Shown: positions 24,884 to 34,220, numbered from the stretch's first letter. The stretch is 64,000 nucleotides of DNA from Streptomyces sp. DT2A-34 (GCF_030499515.1 NZ_JASTWJ010000001.1:248001-312000), one strand, 5' to 3'. Notes: generated from the sequence alone by a model not told the origin. Numbers and translations are program-made.

Positions 24884-26059
24884 ATGCGCCTGTACCTGCT
24901 CGCGCTCAATCCGACCGACTCCGTCACCGAGGGCTTCCTGCCCGCCGCGGCCCGGCTCGGTCTGGACGTCACCGTCCTCACGGACCAGCCCGAGGCCCAC
25001 CGCCGTGTCTACCCGGACGTCGAGATCATGGAGTGCGACGTCCGAGACTTCCGGGCCGTGATCACCCGGATCTCGACGCACCATCGCCCCGACGCGGTCT
25101 TCACCAACAGCGACCACCTCCAGACCCAGGCCGCCCTGGCCGCCGCCTACTTCGGCCTCCCCGGCAAGGACTGGCGGGCCACCCTGCGTTGCAAGGACAA
25201 GGCCGAGATGCGCCGCCGGCTCGCCGCGGCCGGCGTGGACACCGTGTGGTCGGCCGAGCTGACCGAACCGGCCGCGCCCGGCGACGCGCCGTACCCCTGT
25301 GTGGTCAAGCCGCGTGAGGGCGTGGCCAGCGAGGATGTCGTCCTCGTCGGCGGCCCCGAGGAACTGGTGACGCGCACCAAGGAGATCCTGGAGCGCCGCC
25401 CGGGTGCCGTGCTGGTCGTCGAGGAGTACCTCCCGGGCGACCTGTTCACCCTGGAGACCCTCGGCGACGGCAGCGTCCGCCATGTGCTGGGCGGCTTCCA
25501 CACCGAGCTGTCGCCGCCGCCGTACTTCATCGAGGAGCGCCTCGCCTTCGTTCCCGCCCACCCCGAGCCGGTCGTCGCGCAGGTCCTGGAGCAACTGGAC
25601 GCGCTGGGCGTCGGGTTCGGGGCCTGCCACACCGAGTTCGTGGTGCACGACGGGCGGGCGCGGATCATCGAGGTCAACTACCGTGCCATCGGCGACCAGT
25701 GCGATCTGCTGCTGGCCCGGCTGCTGGAGATCCCGCTCTTCGAGCACATCCTGCGCACCCATCTCGGCGAGCCCCTCCCGGCCGACCTGGCCGCCCGCCG
25801 CGACGGCGCCGCCCGTCTGGAGTACCCGTGCGCCGACCGCGCCGGCACGCTGGTCGGCGCCCCCGAGGCCACGGATCTCGACGTCGACGGCGTACATCTG
25901 ACGTACCGTCCGCTGCGTGCGGTGGGCGAGGAGCACGAGCTGTACGGGACCAACCGCGACTACCTCGGCGTCCTGCGGGCCACCGGCACCGACCAGCCGA
26001 CCGTGGACCGGATGGTGGCCGACTTCCTGGCCGAGCGGCGCTGGGAGATCCAGCCGTGA
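24884..26059 (+). CDS. ATP-grasp ligase, PvsA-like siderophore biosynthesis
   Basis: A 391-residue ATP-grasp amide ligase. The lysine-bearing ATP strand (PYPCVVKPREGVASEDVVLVGG, here split over residues 138-159), the hinge acidic residues VVEEYLPGDLFTLE, and the magnesium-binding IIEVNYRAIGDQCD are visible. It is the first of five genes in the order ATP-grasp, IucA/IucC, MFS, IucA/IucC, PLP decarboxylase, matching pvsABCDE for vibrioferrin. By analogy it would join an amino acid or keto-acid unit to a carboxylate. The substrates cannot be read from the sequence. The stop overlaps the next GTG start by four bases. Confidence 0.82.
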   Translation: MRLYLLALNPTDSVTEGFLPAAARLGLDVTVLTDQPEAHRRVYPDVEIMECDVRDFRAVITRISTHHRPDAVFTNSDHLQTQAALAAAYFGLPGKDWRATLRCKDKAEMRRRLAAAGVDTVWSAELTEPAAPGDAPYPCVVKPREGVASEDVVLVGGPEELVTRTKEILERRPGAVLVVEEYLPGDLFTLETLGDGSVRHVLGGFHTELSPPPYFIEERLAFVPAHPEPVVAQVLEQLDALGVGFGACHTEFVVHDGRARIIEVNYRAIGDQCDLLLARLLEIPLFEHILRTHLGEPLPADLAARRDGAARLEYPCADRAGTLVGAPEATDLDVDGVHLTYRPLRAVGEEHELYGTNRDYLGVLRATGTDQPTVDRMVADFLAERRWEIQP

Positions 26060-27735
26060 GCGCACCGCCCCTGACGGACACCTGCGAGGCAGAGCTGCTG
26101 ACGCGGGTGCTCAGCGCACTGCTGCGCGAGGACGTGGTCGGGCTGCGCACGAAGGGCACGCTGACGCAGCGCCCGGACGGCCCCTGGATACGGCTGGCCG
26201 CCGGACGCGACGACGCCCTGTTGCTGCCCGTCGCCGAGAACGGCTACCAGTGCGAGTACGCCGCCCGGCTGCCGCTCCTCGTGCGTGAGTCGGACGGCGC
26301 CGAGCTGACGTCGTACGACACCGTGCTGAGCGCGCTGCGTGCGCTGGCCGAGCCGGAGGACCAGGACGGCTTCGACGCCTTCGCCGAGGAGTGCCGGCAG
26401 ACGCTGGCCACGATGCGGCTGCACGCGGCGACACGGACGGAGGTCCTGGCGAAGCTCGGGGACGGGACCGGCCTCGACGGCTCGCTGGCGTACGAGACCC
26501 TCGCCGCCCGCCTCGACCATCCCGTCTATCCGACCGCGCGCGGCCGCTCCGGGCTGACGGATGATCAACTGCGAGCCTATGCCCCCGAGTTCCATCCGCG
26601 TTTCCCGCTGCGGTGGCTCGCGGTGCCCCGGGAGACGGTCACCCTGGCCGGCGCCCTCCCGCAGGACTGGCCCACGCCGGAGACACTCGGACTGCCCGAG
26701 ATGCGGGACACCCATGTGACCCTGCCCGTCCATCCGTTGACCGTCGACGCGCTCTCGGCCGCTGGCCTCCCGGACGGCGCGGTACTCGCCGACCGGGCCC
26801 ACCTGGACGTCGTACCGACCCTGTCGATGCGCACCGTCGCCACGGTCGGGGATCCCGCCCTGCACCTCAAACTCCCCCTGGCGACCGCGACGTTGGGCCT
26901 GCGCAACAAGCGGACCGTCAAGCCCGGCACGCTGGTCGACGGCGCGGCGGGGCAGCGGCTCCTGGAAGCGGTGATCGCCCGTGAGCCCCGCTTCCGGGAG
27001 ACCATCCTGCACGCCGACGAGACGACGTACGCGCACGCCGGTCACGAGCTGCTGGCGGTCCTGTGCCGCCGCTACCCGGCCGGACTCGACGACTCGGTGG
27101 TCGTACCGCTGGCGGCCCTGCTCGCCGAGGCGCCCGACGGGCGGCCGGTCGTCGGCCATCTCTCCGACCGCTTCTACGGCGGCGACCCGCTCGCCCTGCT
27201 GGACGCCCTTCTCACGCTGCTGTTCGACTGGCAGACCACGTTGTTCGGGTACGGCATCGCGCTGGAGTCGCACCAGCAGAACATCTCGGTGGTGCTGCGG
27301 CCGGGGAATCTGCGGCTGCTGTTCAAGGACAACGACGGGCCGCGCATCAACACCGAGCGGCTGGCCGCCGTGCTCCCCGGGCCGTGGGGCTTCGACGACG
27401 CGCGGATCTTCGGTACGGACGACGGGCCGGTCGCCGACGTGTTCGCCACCATCACGGTCCATCTGTGCGCGGGCGCCTACGCGTTCGGGCTCACCGAGCA
27501 CCGCCGGGCCCTCCTCGACCTCATCCGTGACCGGCTGACGGAGGCGGTGGACCGGCTCGGCGGCGACGCCGGGGCCGTCCTGCGGGCCCGCGTGCTGGAC
27601 GCGCCGCGGCTGCCGGTGAAGGCGATGGTGACGGCTGGGACGCTGCTGTCCAAGGAGCGTTCGGGCGCCGCCGACATCAACAAGCACTACACGACCGGAC
27701 CCAACTACCTTCTGCCCGGCGGTGGTCCGGCATGA
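26056..27735 (+). CDS. NRPS-independent siderophore synthetase (IucA/IucC family), PvsB-position
   Basis: A 559-residue NIS synthetase that adenylates a carboxylate and condenses it with an amine or alcohol. Family landmarks are THVTLPVHPLTVDAL (the HP-containing motif), PTLSMRTV, LKLPLATATLGLRNKRTV, ESHQQNISVVL with the catalytic-site His and Gln, and FKDNDGPRI. The C-terminus carries the KAMVTAGTLLSKERSG block. The GTG start overlaps the ATP-grasp stop, and its own stop overlaps the MFS start. It lies at the position of pvsB. Confidence 0.87.
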   Translation: MSAPPLTDTCEAELLTRVLSALLREDVVGLRTKGTLTQRPDGPWIRLAAGRDDALLLPVAENGYQCEYAARLPLLVRESDGAELTSYDTVLSALRALAEPEDQDGFDAFAEECRQTLATMRLHAATRTEVLAKLGDGTGLDGSLAYETLAARLDHPVYPTARGRSGLTDDQLRAYAPEFHPRFPLRWLAVPRETVTLAGALPQDWPTPETLGLPEMRDTHVTLPVHPLTVDALSAAGLPDGAVLADRAHLDVVPTLSMRTVATVGDPALHLKLPLATATLGLRNKRTVKPGTLVDGAAGQRLLEAVIAREPRFRETILHADETTYAHAGHELLAVLCRRYPAGLDDSVVVPLAALLAEAPDGRPVVGHLSDRFYGGDPLALLDALLTLLFDWQTTLFGYGIALESHQQNISVVLRPGNLRLLFKDNDGPRINTERLAAVLPGPWGFDDARIFGTDDGPVADVFATITVHLCAGAYAFGLTEHRRALLDLIRDRLTEAVDRLGGDAGAVLRARVLDAPRLPVKAMVTAGTLLSKERSGAADINKHYTTGPNYLLPGGGPA

Positions 27736-28928
27736 CCGTGGAGGCTCTGCGTATGCCGCGCACCGGGTTCGGACGCGGGCATGTGCAAGCGGTGGCCGGC
27801 TGCTACTTCGTGGCGTCGTTCGCGGCGCTCGGCCTGCCGCCGTATCTCACCGAGATCCTGCCGGAGCTGGGGGACCACGGTGCCCGCTGGGCGGGGGTGC
27901 TCTACATCGTGCCGACCGTGTTCGGTGCGCTCGGCGCCCCGCTGTGGGGGCGGCTCGCGGACCGGTTCGGCCGCAAACGGCTGCTGCTGCGCGCCCAGTT
28001 GGGGCTCGCCGTGTCCTTCCTGCTCGCGGGCTGGGCGGACTCGCTGGCCACGTTCACGGTGGCGCTGGTGCTCCAGGGCATCCTGGGCGGCACGTTCGCC
28101 GCGTCCAACGGCTATCTGGGCGCCGCTCTTCAGGGCCCGGCGCTGTCCAGGGCGCTCACCCTGATGCAGGGCAGCGCCCGTGCCGCGCTGGTGGTCGCGC
28201 CGATCGTGGTCGGCTCGCTGTCCGGCTGGCTCTCCCCGCACCGGCAGTACGCCCTGCTCGCCGTACTGCCCCTCACGGCCGCCCTGTTGCTCGCGGCGCT
28301 GCCCGAACCACAGCCCGTCGAGCAGCTTCGGACCAAGCCGGAGACGGCCGACGACACGCCTTCGGTGGTCTCGCTCAGGGCGCTGTACGCGCTGGAGTTC
28401 GCCTTCGTGTTCTCCACCGTCATCTCCTTCCCCTATCTGATCGCGCTCGTCGACGACCGGCTGCCGGGGACCTCGCCGGCGCTGTCCGGTGTGCTGTTCG
28501 CCCTGCCCCACCTGGTCTATCTGGTGGCGGCGCTGGCGGTGCACGCCGCGTTCCACGACCGGCCGCGGGCCGGGATCGCGCTCGGCTTCGCCTGTATCGC
28601 GCTCGGGCTCGCCGGGCACGGCGTCGCCGGTTCCCTGACCACGCTGATCGCCGTACGCCTGCTGCTGGGCGCGGGGCTCACCCTCGGTCTGGTGTGTCTG
28701 TCGGTGCTGGCCGCCGACTGCGCCAGGGGCCGTGCGCCGGGCGGGATGTTCGGGTCGCTGGAGTTCTTCTCCAAGGCCGGCGCGGTCGCCGCCGGCGTGG
28801 CCGCGGCGGTGGGCAGCGCCCGCTTCGGACCGACCGCCCCCGTGCTGACCGGCGGCGCCGCTGCCGCCCTCACCGTCGTCGCCACCCTTCTCCCCACACT
28901 GAACCACCGCACCCGCCGGAGCCGCTGA
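27732..28928 (+). CDS. MFS transporter, siderophore exporter (PvsC-like)
   Basis: A 398-residue major facilitator with about twelve hydrophobic segments. The loop after the second segment reads GRLADRFGRKRLLL, the signature motif A of the family, and a weaker repeat lies in the second half. It is translationally coupled to synthetase genes on both sides, exactly where pvsC and sbnD-type exporters sit in other NIS clusters, so export of the newly made siderophore is the likely role. Confidence 0.87.
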   Translation: MTVEALRMPRTGFGRGHVQAVAGCYFVASFAALGLPPYLTEILPELGDHGARWAGVLYIVPTVFGALGAPLWGRLADRFGRKRLLLRAQLGLAVSFLLAGWADSLATFTVALVLQGILGGTFAASNGYLGAALQGPALSRALTLMQGSARAALVVAPIVVGSLSGWLSPHRQYALLAVLPLTAALLLAALPEPQPVEQLRTKPETADDTPSVVSLRALYALEFAFVFSTVISFPYLIALVDDRLPGTSPALSGVLFALPHLVYLVAALAVHAAFHDRPRAGIALGFACIALGLAGHGVAGSLTTLIAVRLLLGAGLTLGLVCLSVLAADCARGRAPGGMFGSLEFFSKAGAVAAGVAAAVGSARFGPTAPVLTGGAAAALTVVATLLPTLNHRTRRSR

Positions 28929-30661
28929 TGCCCTCCCTCACCGCCTCGCTCCCCACCACCGAACTCCCCACCGCCGACGAAGCGGTGACCCACACCCTGC
29001 TCAACTGCCTGCTGCGCGAGGTGTCCGGCCCCGAACACCAGACGGTCGTCACCGACGGCGACCTGCTGCTGCGCCTGCCCCGCCGCGGGGTCCTCCTGCG
29101 CGTCGCCCTGCGCCGGTCCTCGCTCCTCGGGGCGCACCGCTTCACCGGCCCGGTGAGCGAACAGCGCGACGGCGACTGGACGGAGGTGGACTGGCGGCGT
29201 CTGGCCGAGTACACGCACGACGAGCTGTCGCTGCGTACGGGCGTGCGCAACGAGGAGTTCCTGGAGCAGATCGCCTCCAGCCACGAAGCCGTGGCGACCG
29301 CGCTGGCCGACCGGCGAGCGGCAGCGCCCTCGGCCGACCGGCTCGCCCCGCTCCCGGCCTATCTCGCCTCCGAGCAGTCCCTCCTGTTCGGCCACCGCTT
29401 CCACCCCACGCCCAAGGCCCGCACCGGCGACCCGCGCGCCTGGTCCGCGTACGCCCCGGAGGTCGCGGCCGCCTTCCCGCTGCGCCACCTCGCCGTGCGC
29501 GCCGACCTGATCGCCGAGGAGTACGTCGAGGCCTCGGCCGTCGCCCCGCTGGACGGGCAGCGCACCGACATCCCCGACGGCTACCGTCTGCTGCCCGCCC
29601 ACCCCTGGCAGTACGAGACGCTCAGCGAGCACCCGTTGCTGCGCGCGGCCCTCGACCGCGGCGACGTCCTCGACCTCGGCCCGGGCGGACGGCCCTTCGC
29701 CGCGACCGCCTCGGTCCGCACCCTGTACGACGGCGAGACGTTCCTGAAGTTCAGTCTGAACGTGCGGATCACCAACTGCCTGCGCAAGAACAGCACGTAC
29801 GAGCTGTCGGGCGCCGTCGCCCTCACCCGCGTCCTGGCCCCGGCGCTCGCCGACCTGGCCGAGCGTTTCCCCGGCAGCGCGGTGCTCCGCGAGCCCGCCT
29901 ACCGTACGCTCGCCCTTCCCGGCCCGGACGGCACGCCGGACCGCGCGCTGTTCGAGGGCTTCGGCGTCATCGTCCGCGAGGGCCTGCCGCAGCGCCTCGC
30001 GCCGGGCACCACTCCCCTGCTGGCGGCGGCGGTGGCCGACGAGTACCCGACCGGCGCGGCGCACATCTCCCGCCTCCTCCAGGGCGCGGACTCCCGTACC
30101 GCCCTCGACTGGTGGTCGGCGTACCTGAACCTGCTCGTCCCGCCGGTCATGGCCGCCTACTTCGACCACGGCCTGGTCCTGGAGCCGCACCTGCAGAACG
30201 TCCTGATCTGCGTCGACGGCGACGGCATGCCGGCCCAGGTCCTCTTCCGCGACCTGGAGGGCACCAAGCTCGTCCCCGACCACCACGGAGAGACCCTCGC
30301 CGCGCTGCCGCCCGAGGTCGCCGGTCCGATGACGTACGACGCACAGCGCGGCTGGGACCGGGTCGTCTACTGCCTGCTGGTCAACCACATCGCCGAGCTG
30401 CTCGCCGCCCTCGCCGACCTGCACCCGGAGGCGGAGGCCGCCCTGTGGGCACGGGTGCGCGAAACGCTCCGTACGTACGCCGACCGGGACGGCTGCCCTC
30501 CCCGTCTCGCCGCTCTGCTCGCCGGGGTGCCGTTGCCCGCCAAGGCCAACCTGCTCACCCGCTGGGAGCGCAAGGCCGACCGCGAGGCCGGTTACGTCCG
30601 GTTGCCGTCCCCCCTCGCCGAGGACATCCTGCGCGACAGGAACGGGAGTGCCGCCCGATGA
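28928..30661 (+). CDS. NRPS-independent siderophore synthetase (IucA/IucC family), PvsD-position
   Basis: A second 577-residue NIS synthetase, clearly paralogous to the first. Landmarks are LLPAHPWQYETL, ATASVRTLYDG, LKFSLNVRITNCLRKNS, the nucleotide-site block LEPHLQNVLICVDG, and FRDLEGTKLV. The catalytic C-terminal region ends with PAKANLLTRWERKADREAG. The ATG overlaps the MFS stop by one base (TGATG). Two synthetases with one decarboxylase fit a citrate-type siderophore built by two condensations around a decarboxylated amino acid, as in vibrioferrin. Confidence 0.88.
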   Translation: MPSLTASLPTTELPTADEAVTHTLLNCLLREVSGPEHQTVVTDGDLLLRLPRRGVLLRVALRRSSLLGAHRFTGPVSEQRDGDWTEVDWRRLAEYTHDELSLRTGVRNEEFLEQIASSHEAVATALADRRAAAPSADRLAPLPAYLASEQSLLFGHRFHPTPKARTGDPRAWSAYAPEVAAAFPLRHLAVRADLIAEEYVEASAVAPLDGQRTDIPDGYRLLPAHPWQYETLSEHPLLRAALDRGDVLDLGPGGRPFAATASVRTLYDGETFLKFSLNVRITNCLRKNSTYELSGAVALTRVLAPALADLAERFPGSAVLREPAYRTLALPGPDGTPDRALFEGFGVIVREGLPQRLAPGTTPLLAAAVADEYPTGAAHISRLLQGADSRTALDWWSAYLNLLVPPVMAAYFDHGLVLEPHLQNVLICVDGDGMPAQVLFRDLEGTKLVPDHHGETLAALPPEVAGPMTYDAQRGWDRVVYCLLVNHIAELLAALADLHPEAEAALWARVRETLRTYADRDGCPPRLAALLAGVPLPAKANLLTRWERKADREAGYVRLPSPLAEDILRDRNGSAAR

Positions 30662-31857
30662 CCGAGCCCACGCCCGCGGTCCGCGACCGCGTCCTGTCCC
30701 TGCCGTCCTGCGAACTCCCCGCCTACGTCTACGACTTGGCGGCCCTGCGCGCGCATGCCGCCGCCGTACGGGACGCCCTGCCCGAGCGGGTGGAGCTGTA
30801 CTACGCGGCCAAGGCCAACCCGGAGCCGGAGATCCTCGCCGCGCTCGGTCCGTATGTCGACGGCTACGAGGTCTCCTCGGGCGGCGAACTCGCCCATGTC
30901 GCGAAGGCGGTGCCGGGCCGCCCGCTCGCCTTCGGCGGCCCCGGCAAGACGCCGGCCGAGGTGACGGCCGCACTGGAGACGGGAGTCGAGCGCTTCCACG
31001 TCGAGAGCGCGTACGAACTGCGCATGCTGGCCGAGTCGGCCCGGACGTACGCGCCGGGCCGGCGGGTGGCGGTGCTGCCCCGGGTCAACCTGCCGGTGGC
31101 GGACGGGTCGTTGGCGGGCAGCTCGCTGGCCATGGGCGGGCGTCCGACACCGTTCGGGATGGACCCCGCCCAGGCCGGCGAGGTCGTACGCGCCCTCACC
31201 GACGGCACGTATCCGCACCTCGAACTGCGCGGCATCCACGCCCACTTGGCCAGCGGCCTGGAGGCGGCCGAGCAGATCGCGGTGGCCGAGTCGATCGTGA
31301 CGTGGGCGACGGGCCTGGGCGCGCCGCTCGCCGAGGTGAACGTGGGCGGCGGCATGCACGTCGACTACGCCGACCCGCGGCGCCGGTTCGACTGGGCCGC
31401 GTACGGCAAGGGGCTCGCCCGGCTGAGCGAGGCGCACCCGGGGCTGACCCTGCGCATCGAGCCGGGTCGGGCGCTGACGGCGTACTGCGGCTGGTACGCC
31501 ACCGAGGTGCTGGACGTGAAGCACAGCCACGGCGAGGAGTTCGGCGTGGTGCGGGGCGGCACGCATCATCTGCGGACCCCCGCGACGAAGGGCCACGACC
31601 AGCCCTGTTCCGTCCTGCCGGTGGACGCCTGGCCGCACCCGTGGCCGCGTCCGTCCGCCGACGGCGAGCAGATCACCCTCGCCGGTCAGCTGTGCACGCC
31701 GAAGGACCTGCTGGCCCGCCATGTGCCCGCGCCCGGGCTGAGGGCCGGGGACCGGGTGGCGTTCTCGCTGGCGGGGGCCTACGCCTGGAACATCTCCCAC
31801 CACGACTTCCTGATGCACCCCAGGCCGGGCTTCCACTTCCTGGACAGCGCCGGGTAG
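30658..31857 (+). CDS. PLP-dependent decarboxylase, PvsE/SbnH-like
   Basis: A 399-residue type III (alanine-racemase-fold) decarboxylase of the LysA-like group. The PLP lysine is in YYAAKANPEPEIL near residue 55, GGELAHVAKA and the phosphate-binding VNVGGGMHVDYA are visible, and the substrate-side Cys/Asp region is near QLCTPKDLL. In vibrioferrin and staphyloferrin B synthesis the homologues (PvsE, SbnH) decarboxylate a citryl-amino acid intermediate. The ATG overlaps the synthetase stop (ATGA). A strong terminator follows, so this is the last gene of the operon. Confidence 0.87.
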   Translation: MTEPTPAVRDRVLSLPSCELPAYVYDLAALRAHAAAVRDALPERVELYYAAKANPEPEILAALGPYVDGYEVSSGGELAHVAKAVPGRPLAFGGPGKTPAEVTAALETGVERFHVESAYELRMLAESARTYAPGRRVAVLPRVNLPVADGSLAGSSLAMGGRPTPFGMDPAQAGEVVRALTDGTYPHLELRGIHAHLASGLEAAEQIAVAESIVTWATGLGAPLAEVNVGGGMHVDYADPRRRFDWAAYGKGLARLSEAHPGLTLRIEPGRALTAYCGWYATEVLDVKHSHGEEFGVVRGGTHHLRTPATKGHDQPCSVLPVDAWPHPWPRPSADGEQITLAGQLCTPKDLLARHVPAPGLRAGDRVAFSLAGAYAWNISHHDFLMHPRPGFHFLDSAG

Positions 31858-31880
31858 TCGGCGCGTCACTCTCGGCGCAC

Positions 31881-31918
31881 AGCAAGGGCCGCCCGGCGCG
31901 TTCCGGGCGGCCCTCGCT
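31881..31918 (+). terminator. Terminator hairpin after the siderophore operon
   Basis: A 16-base stem agcaagggccgcccgg / ccgggcggccctcgct with one G-U-type mismatch and a 6-base loop, 23 bases after the decarboxylase stop. The convergent small secreted-protein gene ends just beyond it, so it can serve both directions. Confidence 0.8.
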
Positions 31919-31932
31919 GTGGGTCGGGTGAC

Positions 31933-32190
31933 CTAGGGGAGCTGCTTCAGGCCGTTGAGGTGGTTGAGGTGGCCCAGGTGCTGGGTGACCCGCGGGACCC
32001 GGTGCTTGTGCTCCTCGGGGATGCCGGTCGTGGCGAGCGAGTCGAGCGTGGCTACCGGGTTCAGCGAGCCGGCCTTGGGGGCGGCCGCCTTGGGGGCGTT
32101 CACGTCGGCCGCGTTCGCCATCGGCACGGTGAGTCCGGTGATACCGGCGGCCAGGCCAACGGCGGCGACGATACGTCGTGTTGAGATCAT
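31933..32190 (-). CDS. Small secreted protein
   Basis: An 85-residue precursor. The ATG at 32190 gives a clean signal peptide (MISTRRIVAAVGLAAG through PMANA, cleavage near residue 28). A longer frame to 32244 adds an unlikely N-terminus. The mature part is about 57 residues with an Ala/Pro/Lys spacer (NAPKAAAPKAG) and a His- and Leu-rich end (HLGHLNHLNG). No family is recognised. The histidines might bind metal, but that is speculation. It is convergent with the siderophore operon. Confidence 0.7.
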   Translation of the reverse strand: MISTRRIVAAVGLAAGITGLTVPMANAADVNAPKAAAPKAGSLNPVATLDSLATTGIPEEHKHRVPRVTQHLGHLNHLNGLKQLP

Positions 32191-32360
32191 GCCTTGTGCA
32201 ACGCGACGGGCCGTCGCCGGACACGGCCGCCCGGCGCCGCTCACCCGTCAGGCGCACCGCCGCGGCTGCGCTTGCCGAGTCCGGCGGGGCGGAGGAGTCT
32301 CGAGGGAGAGGCCCTCGCGGTCCGCACCTCGTCCTGCCGCGGGCCTCGGAGGAGGCCACC

Positions 32361-32726
32361 ATGGGCACAGCCGCCAGCCCGTCGTTCGACACCGAAACTC
32401 TGCGCCGGGGCATAGAGGGACAGACCCCGGAGACGCTTCTGTCGCTGTACGCGGACGACGCGGAGCTGCGCGTCGTGAACCGCAACGCCCAGCCCAGCCG
32501 CCCCAAGGTTCTGCACGGCCGAGGCGAGATCGCCGACATGCTGAGCGACGTCTACAGCCGCGACATGACGCACAAGCTGGAGGGATGCGTGATCCAGGGT
32601 GACCGCGCGGCCTACAGCGAGTCCTGTGAGTACGCGGACGGGGTGCGCGTCCTGTCCGAGTCGATGATCACGTTGCGCGACGGCAAGATCTCCCGGCAGA
32701 TCCTGATCGAGGCGTGGGACGAGTAG
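32361..32726 (+). CDS. SnoaL-like (NTF2-fold) protein
   Basis: A 121-residue protein of the SnoaL_2 / nuclear transport factor 2-like type: a helical start (TPETLLSLYADDAELRVV) leading into curved beta strands (ADGVRVLSESMITLRDGKI). These domains form small open barrels used by hydrolases, isomerases or as ligand-binding proteins, and nothing here decides which. The ATG at 32361 is preceded by GGAGG; the frame is open 61 codons further up, but that part is not family-like. A strong hairpin follows. Confidence 0.8.
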   Translation: MGTAASPSFDTETLRRGIEGQTPETLLSLYADDAELRVVNRNAQPSRPKVLHGRGEIADMLSDVYSRDMTHKLEGCVIQGDRAAYSESCEYADGVRVLSESMITLRDGKISRQILIEAWDE

Positions 32727-32751
32727 GAGAAGAGCCGGAACGGAATCACCG

Positions 32752-32786
32752 AAGGTCCAGGTCGGTTCGTTGCCGACCTGGACCTT
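32752..32786 (+). terminator. Perfect hairpin after the SnoaL-like gene
   Basis: A perfect 14-base inverted repeat, aaggtccaggtcgg / ccgacctggacctt, with a 7-base loop, 25 bases downstream of the stop codon. It is most simply a transcription terminator. Confidence 0.8.
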
Positions 32787-33028
32787 CTCGGCCATGGGCA
32801 GGCCCAACTCCCGCCAGGCGTCCAGCTGTTCGGTGTCAGGGCCGGCCTCGTCGAGGTCGGTGGTGCGGAGCCCGACCAGCAACGCAGGAAGCGCACACCG
32901 GCGGTCCGTTTCCGGCCGCCGGGAGCAGCGACGGCAACAGTGGGTACCGGAGCCGTCTCGGGGTTTTCCTCGCTGCGCACTTGCGTGGTGGCGCTTGAGC
33001 CGAGCCGGGCCGGGATACCCGGGGGAGC
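32787..33028. other. Intergenic region, possible gene remnant on the minus strand
   Basis: This stretch, together with the hairpin, makes a 302-base gap. On the minus strand a short frame (about 32700-32882, reading LVGLRTTDLDEAGPDTEQLD and PMAEKVQVGNEP) has protein-like composition but no start with a ribosome site and no family I recognise. It may be the end of a decayed gene. The promoter of the envelope operon must lie near the right end. Confidence 0.35.
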
Positions 33029-34129
33029 ATGACTCGGCTTCTCAAATCCAGGCACAAGGATCACCGCGCGCGACGCAGTCCGCCTCCCCCACCGGCCCCC
33101 GACCGGGCAGGACAGGGCGCAACCGGCGCTGACACCTCCCAGGAGCACTTCGGGCCCGATCCACAGGTGGAGCGGGAGGCGCCCGACACCCCGACCGAGC
33201 TGACCGGTCGATCGTGGGGGGCGGCGCTGAAGGGCACCATGCGGGAGTTCAAGGACGACGAGCTGACAGACCGCGCGGCGGCACTGACCTACTACAGCGT
33301 GCTCTCCCTCTTCCCGGCCCTGCTGGTGCTGGTGTCCCTGCTCGGGCTGGTCGGCAGGTCGGCCTCCGACAAGGTCCTGGAGAACATCAACCAGCTCGCA
33401 CCCGGCTCGGCCCGGGACATCCTCACCACCGCGGTCGAGCAGTTGCAGGGCAACGGCGGCCTCGGCTCCCTCATGGCCGTCGTCGGCCTCGTCCTGGCGG
33501 TGTGGTCGGCCTCCGGCTATGTCGCGGCCTTCATCCGCACCTCCAACGCGGTCTACGACATGCCCGAGGGGCGCCCGGTGTGGAAGATCCTCCCGATCCG
33601 GCTCGCGCTGACCGTCGCCCTCATGGTGCTGGCCGTGATCAGCGCGCTGATCGTCGTCTTCACCGGCGCCCTGGCCCGCCAGGTCGGCACCACGCTGGGC
33701 ATCGGCGACACGGCCCTGACGGTCTGGTCCATCGCCAAGTGGCCCGTCCTGGCCGTTCTGGTGACCACCATGATCGCGATCCTGTACTGGGCGGCTCCCA
33801 ACGCCAGGGTGCGCGGCTTCCGGTGGATCACTCCGGGCAGTTTCCTCGCCCTGCTGATCTGGATGATCGCCTCGGCGGGCTTCGCGTTCTACGTCGCCAA
33901 CTTCGCCTCGTACAACAGGACCTACGGCACCATGGCGGGCGTGATCGTCTTCCTGATCTGGCTGTGGGTCGGCAACCTGGCCATCCTGCTCGGTCTGGAG
34001 TTCGACGCGGAGGCCGTACGGCAGCGCGCGATCGCCGGCGGTCACCCACCCGACGAGGAGCCCTACACACCGCCACGTGACACCCGCAAATGGGACGAAC
34101 AGGACCGGCGACGCCTGCGCGGTCCATGA
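33029..34129 (+). CDS. YihY/UPF0761 (BrkB-type) membrane protein
   Basis: A 366-residue membrane protein. A charged, proline-rich cytoplasmic head (residues 1-65) is followed by the YihY domain with about six hydrophobic segments. The family opening DRAAALTYYSVLSLFPALLV lies near residue 80, and FASYNRTYGTMAGVIVFLIW is the typical late block. Earlier annotation of the family as ribonuclease BN was wrong; its biochemical role is not known. It leads a run of envelope-associated genes (Holin-X, DUF3618, DUF4235) in the same direction. Confidence 0.87.
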   Translation: MTRLLKSRHKDHRARRSPPPPPAPDRAGQGATGADTSQEHFGPDPQVEREAPDTPTELTGRSWGAALKGTMREFKDDELTDRAAALTYYSVLSLFPALLVLVSLLGLVGRSASDKVLENINQLAPGSARDILTTAVEQLQGNGGLGSLMAVVGLVLAVWSASGYVAAFIRTSNAVYDMPEGRPVWKILPIRLALTVALMVLAVISALIVVFTGALARQVGTTLGIGDTALTVWSIAKWPVLAVLVTTMIAILYWAAPNARVRGFRWITPGSFLALLIWMIASAGFAFYVANFASYNRTYGTMAGVIVFLIWLWVGNLAILLGLEFDAEAVRQRAIAGGHPPDEEPYTPPRDTRKWDEQDRRRLRGP

Positions 34130-34220
34130 CGGCGAACCGCGGTACGTCAGGCCGACGCCCGGGTACCCGGCGCCACAGTCCCATCCGCGAACCGCAACGC
34201 AGGGGAAGAAGGTGACCCTC

